A stretch of 64,000 nucleotides of DNA from Fulvimarina pelagi HTCC2506. Lineage in GTDB: Bacteria > Pseudomonadota > Alphaproteobacteria > Rhizobiales > Rhizobiaceae. The stretch spans positions 2,864,798 to 2,928,797 of the forward strand of contig NZ_DS022272.1 of the NCBI RefSeq assembly GCF_000153705.1, written 5' to 3'. Shown here piece by piece: positions 10,033 through 17,498 of the stretch. The first letter of the stretch is position 1. Every line of letters starts with the position of its first letter. Below the pieces are notes generated by a model. It was not told where the DNA came from, made no database searches, and saw only the letters and a list, made by a program, of their open reading frames with translations. A program made the position numbers and the translations under genes.

Positions 10033-10854
10033 GCGGCACTCCGTTTCTCGGGCCGGAAGAGCTTGGTCTCGACCCACTGAAGAAGGCCCACCGATACGAT
10101 GGCGAAAAGCACGATGGCGACGATGGTCGCGTACATGTGGGCGAAGTTCGCGACCGAGCGGTGGAAAGTGATGAGGTCGCCGATGCCGGTCGGCGTGATG
10201 AGGAGTTCGGCGAGGACCGCACCGGAGAAGCCCTCCGCCACGCCGAGGCGCAGGCCGGCGAACATCATCGGGCTGGCCGCCGGGATGATGATCTGAAGGA
10301 TCTGCTGGCGCCGGTTGCCCATGAAGGAATGGCACATGGAGACGAGCGAGGGCGGCACGTTCCGCACGGCCTTGTAGCTGTTCATCGCGATCACCGGCAG
10401 CGAAAGCATGACGACCGCGAGGACCTTGGCGGTGAGGCCGATGCCATAGACGAAGGTGACCAGGGGAATGAGCGCGGCCATCGGTGCGGCCTGCATGACG
10501 ATGAAGACCGGCAGCGAAAGCCATTCCGCGTCGGTCCGCAACCCCATGGCGACGCCCGAACCGATGCCGACCACCAGCGAGATGGTGAGCCCGATCGCAA
10601 GCGGCTCCATGGTCTTGAGGAAAGCCGAACCCATCGAGCCGTCGACGATCATGTCGAAAAAGGACCGAAACAGTTTCGAGGAAGGTCGGGAAGGAGAAGT
10701 TGAATTCCGTGCGGCCGGCGATCTCCCAGACGAGGCAGAAAGAGATCACCGAGAGGACTTTCCAGAAGAGCGGCATCGCGCCGACCTGGCCGAAAAAGCC
10801 CGGCATTTCGGACCGGTCTGGGGTCACGTCCTCGACGGCGTGCGGTACTGACAT
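10029..10854 (-). pseudogene. ABC transporter permease (SsuC/TauC type), single-base frameshift
   Basis: The first 65 or so codons from ATG 10854 (GAGGACACATCC spacer upstream) encode a normal permease N-terminus, including SVISFCLVWEIAGR and FPTFLETVSVLF. The frame then becomes Arg/His-rich, while the continuation MIVDGSMGSAFLKTMEPLA and all later membrane segments lie in the next frame, ending at 10029. The shift falls in a run of five A (10657-10661 on the plus strand); four would restore LFDMIVDGS. Everything else is intact, so this is a very recent mutation, a homopolymer sequencing error or, less likely, a programmed slip. An ATG just after the run could allow an N-terminally short product. 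Confidence 0.85.
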
Positions 10855-10935
10855 GGATGTGTCCTCGACCTCGCCGGGCTTGGGTTCGGAGGGGCTTTCG
10901 CTCCGTACATCCCGGACGAGGGTACGATTGAGATC

Positions 10936-10987
10936 ATCGACGGGCCGGCGCCTCAGCCTTGAAGGCCTGACGCGCCGGCCCGTCGAT
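10936..10987 (-). other. Strong RNA hairpin after the ABC binding-protein gene
   Basis: Perfect 16-bp inverted repeat: arms 10936-10951 (ATCGACGGGCCGGCGC) and 10972-10987, with a 20-nt loop that can pair further (TCAG with CTGA). On the minus strand it begins 4 nt after the stop of the binding-protein gene and precedes the permease gene by about 80 nt. There is no U tract. It likely protects the upstream message or attenuates read-through, so that receptor exceeds channel. Confidence 0.65.
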
Positions 10988-10991
10988 CCCG

Positions 10992-11984
10992 TTACTGGCG
11001 GGCGCTATCGAGCGGTGCGAAGCTCCAGTACTGCTCCGGATCGAAGTCCTCTCCCGGAGCCTCGACCTGACCGGCCGCGGCAAGGAAGTCGAGATCGTCA
11101 CGGGCATCGCCCGGCTCGCCGCCGTCCGTCGGAAAGACGCCGCCCTCGACGGCTTCCTGATAATAGGTTGTGATGTCGCCGGCCGCCTGATCCGGCAGGT
11201 CGGGCAGAAGGCCATATTCCTCACGCAGCTCGGCGACGATGCTCGGATCCTCGTTGATATCGGCCCACGTCCGCATCAGTTCGCCGACGAAGGTCGCAAT
11301 GTCTTCGGACCGCTCCTCGAGGACAGTAGTGTTGGTGTAGAGCGCCTCGTCGGTCGCGTTCACGCCCTCGACGGAGAGCCGCTTGAACTTCTCCCCACCC
11401 TGTTCCTGCAGGAGACGGAAGGCCGCCGCATCGACGATCGTCGCGTTGATCGTGCCTTGCAGCATGGCGCCGGCGCGGACCTCCGAGCCCGGAACGTAGC
11501 TGACATTGGAATAGCTGATCCCGTTTTTCTGCTCCATCAGGCGCATCAGAGCCTCAGTGCCCGAGCCGCGCGAGTGGACGGCGACTTCCTGACCGTCGAG
11601 ATCGGCCCAGTCCGAATAGACCTCCGAATTCACGACCGGGAAGAACAACAGCGTGCTCATGCGATAGAACATGCGGATTGGAGCGCCGGAATTCTGAATG
11701 AAGGCATAAGGCGCACCGACGCCGATATCAGCCTGGCCGCTGACGACGGCCTGGGTCGCGACGTCTTCGGAATTGAAGAAGGTGATATCCATCGGGATTC
11801 CCTTCTCCTTGGTCCGCTCCATCGCGATCAGGAGTCCGAGGCTTTCCACGCTCGCAATGTCGCCCATGGCGACGGAGAGCGGTTCCTTGTCCTGGGCTGC
11901 GGCCGTAGCGGTGTGGCCGAAGGCCGAAAGGCCGAGGGCGATCGCGCCGGCGGCGGACACGAATCGACGTCTTGAGAACGGCAT
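10992..11984 (-). CDS. ABC transporter substrate-binding protein, NMT1/SsuA/TauA-like, Tat-type signal
   Basis: 330 residues from the ATG at 11984, preceded by GGGAGG and 7 nt; an upstream in-frame start lacks a ribosome site. The N-terminus MPFSRRRFVSAAGAIALG has a twin-arginine SRRxF motif before a hydrophobic stretch and ends near TATAAAQ, suggesting Tat or Sec export. The NMT1/THI5-like fold is indicated by FFNSEDVATQAVVSGQADIG and the hinge segment GQEVAVHSRGSGTEAL. It is the first gene of the importer operon and faces a divergent GntR regulator. The ligand is unknown; taurine, sulfonates, nitrate, pyrimidines and aromatic acids are all carried by relatives. Confidence 0.85.
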   Translation of the reverse strand: MPFSRRRFVSAAGAIALGLSAFGHTATAAAQDKEPLSVAMGDIASVESLGLLIAMERTKEKGIPMDITFFNSEDVATQAVVSGQADIGVGAPYAFIQNSGAPIRMFYRMSTLLFFPVVNSEVYSDWADLDGQEVAVHSRGSGTEALMRLMEQKNGISYSNVSYVPGSEVRAGAMLQGTINATIVDAAAFRLLQEQGGEKFKRLSVEGVNATDEALYTNTTVLEERSEDIATFVGELMRTWADINEDPSIVAELREEYGLLPDLPDQAAGDITTYYQEAVEGGVFPTDGGEPGDARDDLDFLAAAGQVEAPGEDFDPEQYWSFAPLDSARQ

Positions 11985-12306
11985 GTCATTTCCTCCCTGT
12001 GCATGTGCGTTCGGCCTGACGGCCCTTGCGACGAGGCGCCTCCTCGCGCTCGCCAATTTGCATATTGGTTAGAAGTAAACACAGCATTGGTTCTTGGTCA
12101 ATGCTGAGATGGCGCACGAAAGGAGTTGCAGTGCACCCCGGTCGGGATGGCACCCTCGGGGCCGTGTCTGAGGACTCATCTCCAGTCGAACCAAAGAGTA
12201 TTACTATCGGAACCGCTTACAGTTGACAGATCGCCGCAGCGTTGACAGACGTGCGCGGACGGCCTAACCATTTGACCAATCAATATTGGTTAAACGGTCC
12301 TACCAT
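11985..12306. promoter_or_regulatory. Divergent control region with palindromic GntR-type sites
   Basis: A 322-bp gap between the divergent binding-protein and GntR genes, with no credible ORF. ATTGGTT occurs three times (12064-12070, 12086-12092, 12285-12291). Two occurrences lie in palindromes: arms GCATTG and CAATGC at 12084-12104, and ACCAAT and ATTGGT at 12275-12290. One site lies near the importer gene and the other ends 16 nt before the regulator start, which fits control of both directions by the adjacent regulator. Confidence 0.6.
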
Positions 12307-13044
12307 ATGGATAGACGAGCAGAGGACGAACGCGACGTCGCCGCCGCTGCGGATTGGGACGAGGGAAATGATGGCGCGCTCATCCAGTTGCGCGCCTGGC
12401 TGACCCGCCACGACTTCCCGCCCGACACGCGGATTCCGCCTGAGCGGGAACTCTCCGAAATCCTTGGTGTCTCGCGTGGCGACTTGCGCAAGGCGCTTGC
12501 GACCCTCGAAGCCGAAGGTCAGCTCTGGCGCCATGTGGGCAAAGGGACTTTCACGGGCTCACGGCGCATCGAGGTGATGAGCCTCGCGGATATCGACCGC
12601 GAAACGAACCCCGCCGAAGTCATGCGGACCCGTATTCTGATCGAGCCGATCATCGCCCGCGAGGCCGCGCTCAACGCCACATCACGCCATATCGAAGCGC
12701 TGCGGCGATGCCAGCGCCGCACCCAGCGGGCCGCGACGTGGCGGCAATACGAGACCGCCGACAACGAACTCCACCGATGCATCGCCGAGGCGGCCGACAA
12801 CCGGCTTCTCCTCGCGCTGTTCGACGCTCTGAACGCAGTGCGCCGCGCCGTCGTCTGGGGTCTGCTGCGCTCCTCGACGGACCGGCCGACCGAGAACCAC
12901 CATTCGTTTTCCGAGCACGACCGGATCATCGAGGCGATCGAGACTCGCGACGTCGAGGGCGCAGGCCGCGAGATGTATCATCACCTGCGGGCCGTGGAGC
13001 GCTCGCTCCTCGACCGCGACTTCGGAGCCCCGCCGCCGCGCTAG
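12307..13044 (+). CDS. GntR-family transcriptional regulator, FadR/FCD subfamily
   Basis: 245 residues from ATG 12307. A TTG seven codons upstream would lie inside the operator-like palindrome, so ATG is preferred, although no clear ribosome site is visible. The N-terminal winged helix is about residues 25-85: TRIPPERELSEILGVSRGDLRKAL is the GntR recognition region and GKGTFTG the wing. The C-terminal FCD domain carries metal-ligand-like residues in ADNELHRCIAEAADN and SFSEHDRIIEAIETRD. It probably senses a small organic acid and controls the divergent importer operon. Confidence 0.88.
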   Translation: MDRRAEDERDVAAAADWDEGNDGALIQLRAWLTRHDFPPDTRIPPERELSEILGVSRGDLRKALATLEAEGQLWRHVGKGTFTGSRRIEVMSLADIDRETNPAEVMRTRILIEPIIAREAALNATSRHIEALRRCQRRTQRAATWRQYETADNELHRCIAEAADNRLLLALFDALNAVRRAVVWGLLRSSTDRPTENHHSFSEHDRIIEAIETRDVEGAGREMYHHLRAVERSLLDRDFGAPPPR

Positions 13045-13080
13045 CCATCCCCGATCGCAGATGGCCGGCCGCAGCGGCGA

Positions 13081-13671
13081 TCAGTACGGCGGCGGCGTCG
13101 ACCGCTTCTTCGTCTTCGCGGCGTCCGCCCACCATTCGAGGTCGGCGGCGAAACGCTCGAAGCTCTTCTCCAGCGCCTCACCCGCCTTGCCGGTCGGCGT
13201 TGACGCCTCGTCGAGCGTCGCCGCGATCGGACCGACCGCAAGCGTCGAGGAAATGACGACCATCCCCATCTCGGAGAGTGTCCCGTGCCAGGCGAGGCCG
13301 GCTCTCGCGCCCGACAGGCGCCCTGCGGAATAGCTGGCGATCGCGGCGGGTCGCCAGAACCATTCCTCAAGGAAATGATCGGTGAGATTTTTCAGACCCG
13401 GCTGGACGCCCCAATTGTATTCGCCGGTCACGAAGACGAAGCCGTCGGCGCCGACGATCTTGTCCGCGAGCGCCTGCAATGCCTCCGGCGCTTCGCCTGG
13501 CGAATATTCCTTGTACATCTTGTCGAGCATGGGCAGCCCGATCGCCTTGGCGTCGATCAGCTCGACGTCGTGGCCGCGCCGCGAAAGCCCCTCGACGAGA
13601 AAGTTCGCGAGACGGATGCCCACCCGGTCTTTCCGGTAGGAGCCGTAGAGGACGAGGATGCGGTGAGACAT
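13081..13671 (-). CDS. NADPH-dependent FMN reductase (flavodoxin-fold quinone/azo reductase)
   Basis: 196 residues. The flavodoxin-like fold begins with ILVLYGSYRKDRVGIRLA, where the GSxR loop binds the FMN phosphate, and GEYNWGVQPGLKNLTDH is the conserved isoalloxazine-contact segment. AAGGA lies upstream of the ATG. Such enzymes perform two-electron reduction of quinones, chromate or azo compounds. It is the last of three minus-strand genes with an esterase and a ring-cleaving dioxygenase, which supports quinone or electrophile detoxification. Substrate is inferred from context. Confidence 0.88.
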   Translation of the reverse strand: MSHRILVLYGSYRKDRVGIRLANFLVEGLSRRGHDVELIDAKAIGLPMLDKMYKEYSPGEAPEALQALADKIVGADGFVFVTGEYNWGVQPGLKNLTDHFLEEWFWRPAAIASYSAGRLSGARAGLAWHGTLSEMGMVVISSTLAVGPIAATLDEASTPTGKAGEALEKSFERFAADLEWWADAAKTKKRSTPPPY

Positions 13672-13731
13672 GTTGTGTCCTTTTCCGTGTAGGCGACGTA
13701 CCGCGATTTTGTGATCCGGCGGATCCCCGGC

Positions 13732-14397
13732 TCAGATTGGCGCTTTCTCCCAACTTGCGCTCAGGCCGGATCCGAACCGATCGTACCATGCCTTGGCGAG
13801 GCCGACGTCGATCTGCCCGAGCGCGTGACCGCCGGGGACAACGCGATGCTCGACGGCAGCGCCCCGTGCCCGCAAGTCCGCGACGAGGCGCTCAGTGTTC
13901 TCCGGCGGGGCGAGTGGATCCATCGCCCCGGAAAGGACGAGGACCGGTTTCTCCGCAAGGGGTTCACCTTCGGGCGGCTCGGCGAACGGTGCCATTGCCC
14001 GAATGAGGATGGCGCCAGAAAGGGCTTCCGGCCGCAGCATCAGCATGGCCGCCGCGATATTCGCGCCATTGGAGAAGCCGAGCGCGATAGGCGCGTCGAT
14101 GGCGTAGGCATCCCGCGCTGCCTCGACGAAATCGGCAAGTTCGTGGGTGCGCCGGACAAGATCCGCCTCGTCGAAGACACCCTCTCGAAGCCTTCGGAAG
14201 AAGCGCGGCATGCCGTTTTCGAGAACAGCCCCGCGCGGCGACAGGACCGCTGCCCCTTTGGCGACGATCCCCGCGAGAGGCAGAAGGTCGGCTTCGTCGC
14301 CGCCGGTTCCGTGCAGCGTGAGAAGCGGCCTCAGGCCCGCCGACGCACCAGCGAGAAAACGATGGTGGTGGCTCGTTGGAGGGGAAGCATTGGTCAC
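13732..14397 (-). CDS. Alpha/beta hydrolase, phospholipase/carboxylesterase family (MhqD-like)
   Basis: 221 residues from GTG 14397, which has GGAG at about 7 nt. An ATG at 14454, 3 nt after the previous gene, has no ribosome site and would add an unlikely Pro/Trp-rich leader. The fold is shown by LLTLHGTGGDEADLLPL (oxyanion region), nucleophile Ser in GFSNGANIAAA, Asp in GAMDPLAP and His in PGGHALG. Relatives beside ring-cleaving dioxygenases include Bacillus MhqD, induced by hydroquinones. Cytoplasmic; no signal peptide. Confidence 0.85.
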   Translation of the reverse strand: MTNASPPTSHHHRFLAGASAGLRPLLTLHGTGGDEADLLPLAGIVAKGAAVLSPRGAVLENGMPRFFRRLREGVFDEADLVRRTHELADFVEAARDAYAIDAPIALGFSNGANIAAAMLMLRPEALSGAILIRAMAPFAEPPEGEPLAEKPVLVLSGAMDPLAPPENTERLVADLRARGAAVEHRVVPGGHALGQIDVGLAKAWYDRFGSGLSASWEKAPI

Positions 14398-14457
14398 GAT
14401 CTGTCTCCATGGCGTGAGTCGGGGCCACTGCGGCCCCGGCTCGATCCCTGGCATGGC

Positions 14458-15417
14458 TCAGGCGAGCGCCGGGACGCCGGCCGGTTGCGCGATTGCGGGC
14501 AGCGCCGCCTCGATGGTCTCGCGGTGCGCTTCGAGGCCCGCGGGCAGCTTCAACGCCTCGCCGAGGCTTTCGCGCGGCTCGTCGATGTCGAAGCCCGGCA
14601 CATCCGTTGCGATCTCGAAGAGCACGTGGCCCGGCTCGCGGAAATAGACCGAACGGAAATAGTTCCGGTCCCGCTGCTCGGTCGTCTCGATGCCGTGGTC
14701 CTCGGCGAGCGTTCGTACCATCGCAGCCTGTTCGTCGTCGTCCGCGGCGCGAAAGGCGATATGATGAACGGAACCCGCCCCGAAGCGTGGCTTCAGGAAG
14801 CCGCCGACCGCCCGGATATCGACGATACCACCGATCGGATTGCCCTCGACCGCATAACGCGTGGTCGTCTCCTCCGTCGCGATCTCGCTGAAGCCGAGGA
14901 CGCCGGTAAGGATCGCCGCGGTCGGCGCCTTTTCCTCAACCAGAAGACTGACCGAATGGAAGCCACGGATCGCGACATCGGCGGGAATATCTTCCGTCGG
15001 CCAGCTCGTCTCGCTCGAAGCGCCGGGAACGGCTGCGAGCGCCAGCCGCATGCCGTCGGGGTCACGGAAGGCAAGCACCGTCTCGCCGAACCGCTTTACC
15101 GGCTTGTCGTGCGCGACACCGTGTTCGATCAACCGTTGGATCCACCAGCCGATCGCGTCCTCCGGCACGCGAAGGACGGTCTCCTGCGCCTCCCCGACGC
15201 CGAGGCGGCCGGAGGCGGCATGCTCCCAGGGAAAGAAGGTGAGAATCGTGCCGGGCGAACCGGCCTCGTCACCGTAATAGAGGTGGTAGCTGCCCGGATC
15301 GTCGAAATTCACCGTCTTCTTGACCAGCCGCATCCCGAGGACGCGGGTGTAGAAGTCGACGTTCCGGCCGGCCGGGCCGGCAATGGCCGTGACGTGGTGA
15401 ATGCCGTGCGTCTTCAT
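14458..15417 (-). CDS. Ring-cleaving dioxygenase, VOC superfamily (MhqO/MhqA/LinE-like)
   Basis: 319 residues from ATG 15417, with AAAGGAG 8 nt upstream; a much longer in-frame extension overlaps the divergent regulator and was rejected. Two vicinal-oxygen-chelate modules are visible. The first starts THGIHHVTAIAG and contains YTRVLGMRLVKKTVNFDD; the second starts FHSVSLLVEEKAPTAAIL. Candidate Fe ligands are His in IHHVT, His in VHHIAF and Glu in GHVLFEI. These enzymes open hydroquinone or catechol rings. First gene of the three-gene minus operon, divergent from a LysR gene. Confidence 0.87.
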   Translation of the reverse strand: MKTHGIHHVTAIAGPAGRNVDFYTRVLGMRLVKKTVNFDDPGSYHLYYGDEAGSPGTILTFFPWEHAASGRLGVGEAQETVLRVPEDAIGWWIQRLIEHGVAHDKPVKRFGETVLAFRDPDGMRLALAAVPGASSETSWPTEDIPADVAIRGFHSVSLLVEEKAPTAAILTGVLGFSEIATEETTTRYAVEGNPIGGIVDIRAVGGFLKPRFGAGSVHHIAFRAADDDEQAAMVRTLAEDHGIETTEQRDRNYFRSVYFREPGHVLFEIATDVPGFDIDEPRESLGEALKLPAGLEAHRETIEAALPAIAQPAGVPALA

Positions 15418-15493
15418 CGAACGATCTCCTTTCAGACTTCGATGTTCGGGATGAAGATAGGCGCAATATTTCCTGAAGGGTATGGGCAAACAC

Positions 15494-15509
15494 ATTGCGA
15501 ATATGCAAT
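15494..15509. promoter_or_regulatory. LysR-type operator candidate between dioxygenase and lysR
   Basis: Perfect inverted repeat ATTGC-N6-GCAAT, which contains the T-N11-A core of LysR boxes. It lies in the 142-bp divergent gap, 51 nt before the proposed lysR start and 77 nt before the dioxygenase start. A second GATTGCAATG element follows at 15515-15524. Confidence 0.6.
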
Positions 15510-15559
15510 CCTCTGATTGCAATGCCGCGACCCCGGTCGTCGATGGAAACGAGGCGAGG

Positions 15560-16510
15560 ATGAAGGACGGTCTCGACACCCTCACCTGGGAGGACATCCG
15601 GCTGGTCGGCGCTATCGCGGAGACCGGCTCGCTGCCGGAGGCGGCCGCCCGTCTCGGCACCCATCATTCGACGGTGTTCCGGCGCCTGCGTCAGGTCGAG
15701 GCGGGGACGGGCTGTCCGCTCTTCGAGCGCACGGGCCAGCGGCTCACGCCGACGGCATTGGGCGAGGAGATCGCCGCACTCGCTGATCGCATCGGCTCCG
15801 ATGTCGATCGCACCGCGATGAAGATGGCGGGACGCGAGGCGCTTCCGTCGGGCGAATTGCGCGTCACCACCGCCGACTCGCTGCTGCAGCACCTGCTGAC
15901 GCCGATCTTCGCCGATTTTCAAAAGGCATGCCCCGATGTGCAGATCGACATCGTCGTCGCGAACCAGGCGCTGAACCTTTCCAAACGCGACGCCGACGTC
16001 GCGATCCGCGCCTCGGACAGTCCGCCCGAAACGCTCGTCGGACGCAGGCTCGCCCGGGTCGCCTGGGCCCTCTACGGCCGAGCGGACACAGCCAGTCCAT
16101 GGCCGGGCGGCGACGCAAACGCAGACCATGACTGGGTCGCGCTCGGCGACGGCATGGCCGCCATGGGGGTGGTCCGTCATGCCGTCGAGACGGCAGCGCC
16201 CGGACGCCTGCGCTACCGGGTCGACACCGTCCTCGGGCTTGCGAGCGCGATCGAGGCCGGCATCGGCATCGGCCATCTGCCTTGCTTCATCGGCGATCGG
16301 TCGCCGGTCCTCGTCCGCCTCGAACCACCGGAGCCCGCCTTCGCAGCGGATCTCTGGCTTCTGACCCACGAGGATCTGCGCCGAGCCGCACGGGTCCGTG
16401 TATTCCTCGATTTCGTCGCGTACGCCGTGCGTGAGCGGATCGACCTCATCGAAGGGCGCGAGCCGCGGTCGATGGACGCCCTCTCCTCGCGCTCGGCGGC
16501 GCGGGATTGA
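15560..16510 (+). CDS. LysR-family transcriptional regulator
   Basis: 316 residues from ATG 15560 (GAGGCGAGG upstream). The in-frame ATG at 15482 would place the operator-like palindrome inside the coding region and add 26 atypical residues. The winged HTH is in residues 8-66 (TWEDIRLVGAIAETGSLPEAA, STVFRRLRQVEAGTGCPLFER). The effector domain follows, with GELRVTTADSLLQHLLTPI and GIGIGHLPCFIGD. The divergent arrangement suggests it controls the dioxygenase-esterase-reductase operon, probably sensing an aromatic electrophile. Confidence 0.88.
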   Translation: MKDGLDTLTWEDIRLVGAIAETGSLPEAAARLGTHHSTVFRRLRQVEAGTGCPLFERTGQRLTPTALGEEIAALADRIGSDVDRTAMKMAGREALPSGELRVTTADSLLQHLLTPIFADFQKACPDVQIDIVVANQALNLSKRDADVAIRASDSPPETLVGRRLARVAWALYGRADTASPWPGGDANADHDWVALGDGMAAMGVVRHAVETAAPGRLRYRVDTVLGLASAIEAGIGIGHLPCFIGDRSPVLVRLEPPEPAFAADLWLLTHEDLRRAARVRVFLDFVAYAVRERIDLIEGREPRSMDALSSRSAARD

Positions 16511-16611
16511 ACCGGTACCTCTGGCTCGGCTATCAGGAGCGGCGAACGACAGCGGCGGAAGCACCCGCGGACCGGGCGCGCGGCACGACCAACGACGAGG
16601 ACGACAGGCCC

Positions 16612-17448
16612 ATGAAACTTCTGCGCATCGGCGAACCGGGAGCCGAAAGGCCGGCGATCCTCGACGGCGCGGGCAAGGCGCGCGATCTCTCCGGCATCGT
16701 CGCGGACATCGCAGGCGAGGCGTTGACGCCGGATGGGCTTTCGCGCATCCGGGCCGTCGATCCGGCGGACCTGCCGATCCTCGACGGCCGGATCGGACCC
16801 TGCGTCGGCCGGATCGGCAAGTTCCTGTGCATCGGTCTCAACTATGCCGACCACGCCGCCGAGAGCGGCATGGTCCTCCCGAAGGAGCCGATCATCTTCG
16901 GCAAGGCGACCTCGGCCGTCTGTGGGCCGAACGACACCGTGCTGATCCCCCGCGGCTCGGAAAAGTGCGACTGGGAGGTCGAGCTCGGCGTCGTGATCGG
17001 CAAGGGCGGCGTCTATATCGAGAAAGACGCGGCGTTCGATCACGTTGCCGGCTATTGCGTCGTCAACGATGTGTCCGAGCGCGCCTTTCAAGCCGAGCGC
17101 AGCGGACAGTGGATCAAGGGCAAAAGCGCCGACACCTTCGGCCCGATCGGTCCCTGGCTCGTCACAAAGGACGAGGTGCCCGATCCGCAAAACCTGAAGC
17201 TCTGGCTCGAAATCGACGGTCACCGCTTCCAGGACGGCACAACGGCAACCATGGTCTTCGGCGTCGCTCATCTCGTCCACTATGTGAGCCAGTTCATGTC
17301 GCTGCAGCCAGGCGATGTCATAGCAACCGGAACGCCGCCCGGCGTCGGACTGGGTCGCAAGCCGCCGGTGTTCCTGAAGGGCGGCGAGACCATGCGCCTC
17401 GGCGTCGACGGGCTTGGCGAGCAGACGCAGACGGTCGGCCGAGCCTGA
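16612..17448 (+). CDS. FAH-family hydrolase, 2,4-diketo-3-deoxy-L-fuconate hydrolase / ureidoglycolate-lyase-like
   Basis: 278 residues from ATG 16612 (MKLLRIGEPG is the usual N-terminus); the in-frame start at 16507 overlaps lysR and was rejected. Metal ligands are E122 and E124 in DWEVELGVVIGK and D153 in YCVVNDVSER. GRIGKFLCIGLNYADHAAE and ATGTPPGVGLGRKPPVF match the subfamily that cleaves 2,4-diketo-3-deoxy-L-fuconate to pyruvate and L-lactate. The LldD-like gene 50 nt downstream would then oxidise the lactate. Ureidoglycolate lyase is the main alternative. Confidence 0.82.
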   Translation: MKLLRIGEPGAERPAILDGAGKARDLSGIVADIAGEALTPDGLSRIRAVDPADLPILDGRIGPCVGRIGKFLCIGLNYADHAAESGMVLPKEPIIFGKATSAVCGPNDTVLIPRGSEKCDWEVELGVVIGKGGVYIEKDAAFDHVAGYCVVNDVSERAFQAERSGQWIKGKSADTFGPIGPWLVTKDEVPDPQNLKLWLEIDGHRFQDGTTATMVFGVAHLVHYVSQFMSLQPGDVIATGTPPGVGLGRKPPVFLKGGETMRLGVDGLGEQTQTVGRA

Positions 17449-17498
17449 TCCATTCGCCCATCTCGAACCTGATATCCGAACCTCGAAGGCCTTGAGCG

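Noticed and set aside
8461-10080. 539-residue plus-strand open frame rich in Arg, Asp and Glu
   Set aside because: Antisense shadow of the ABC permease and ATPase genes; no ribosome site or domain, with a composition typical of the reverse frame of GC-rich genes.
9220-10854. Single 544-residue protein with a permease N-terminus and ATPase C-terminus
   Set aside because: The middle is frameshifted permease sequence with no membrane or ABC character; it is two genes joined by the A5 frameshift, not a fusion.
13711-15516. 601-residue plus-strand open frame
   Set aside because: Covers the esterase and dioxygenase genes in antisense; those have clear catalytic motifs and this frame has none.
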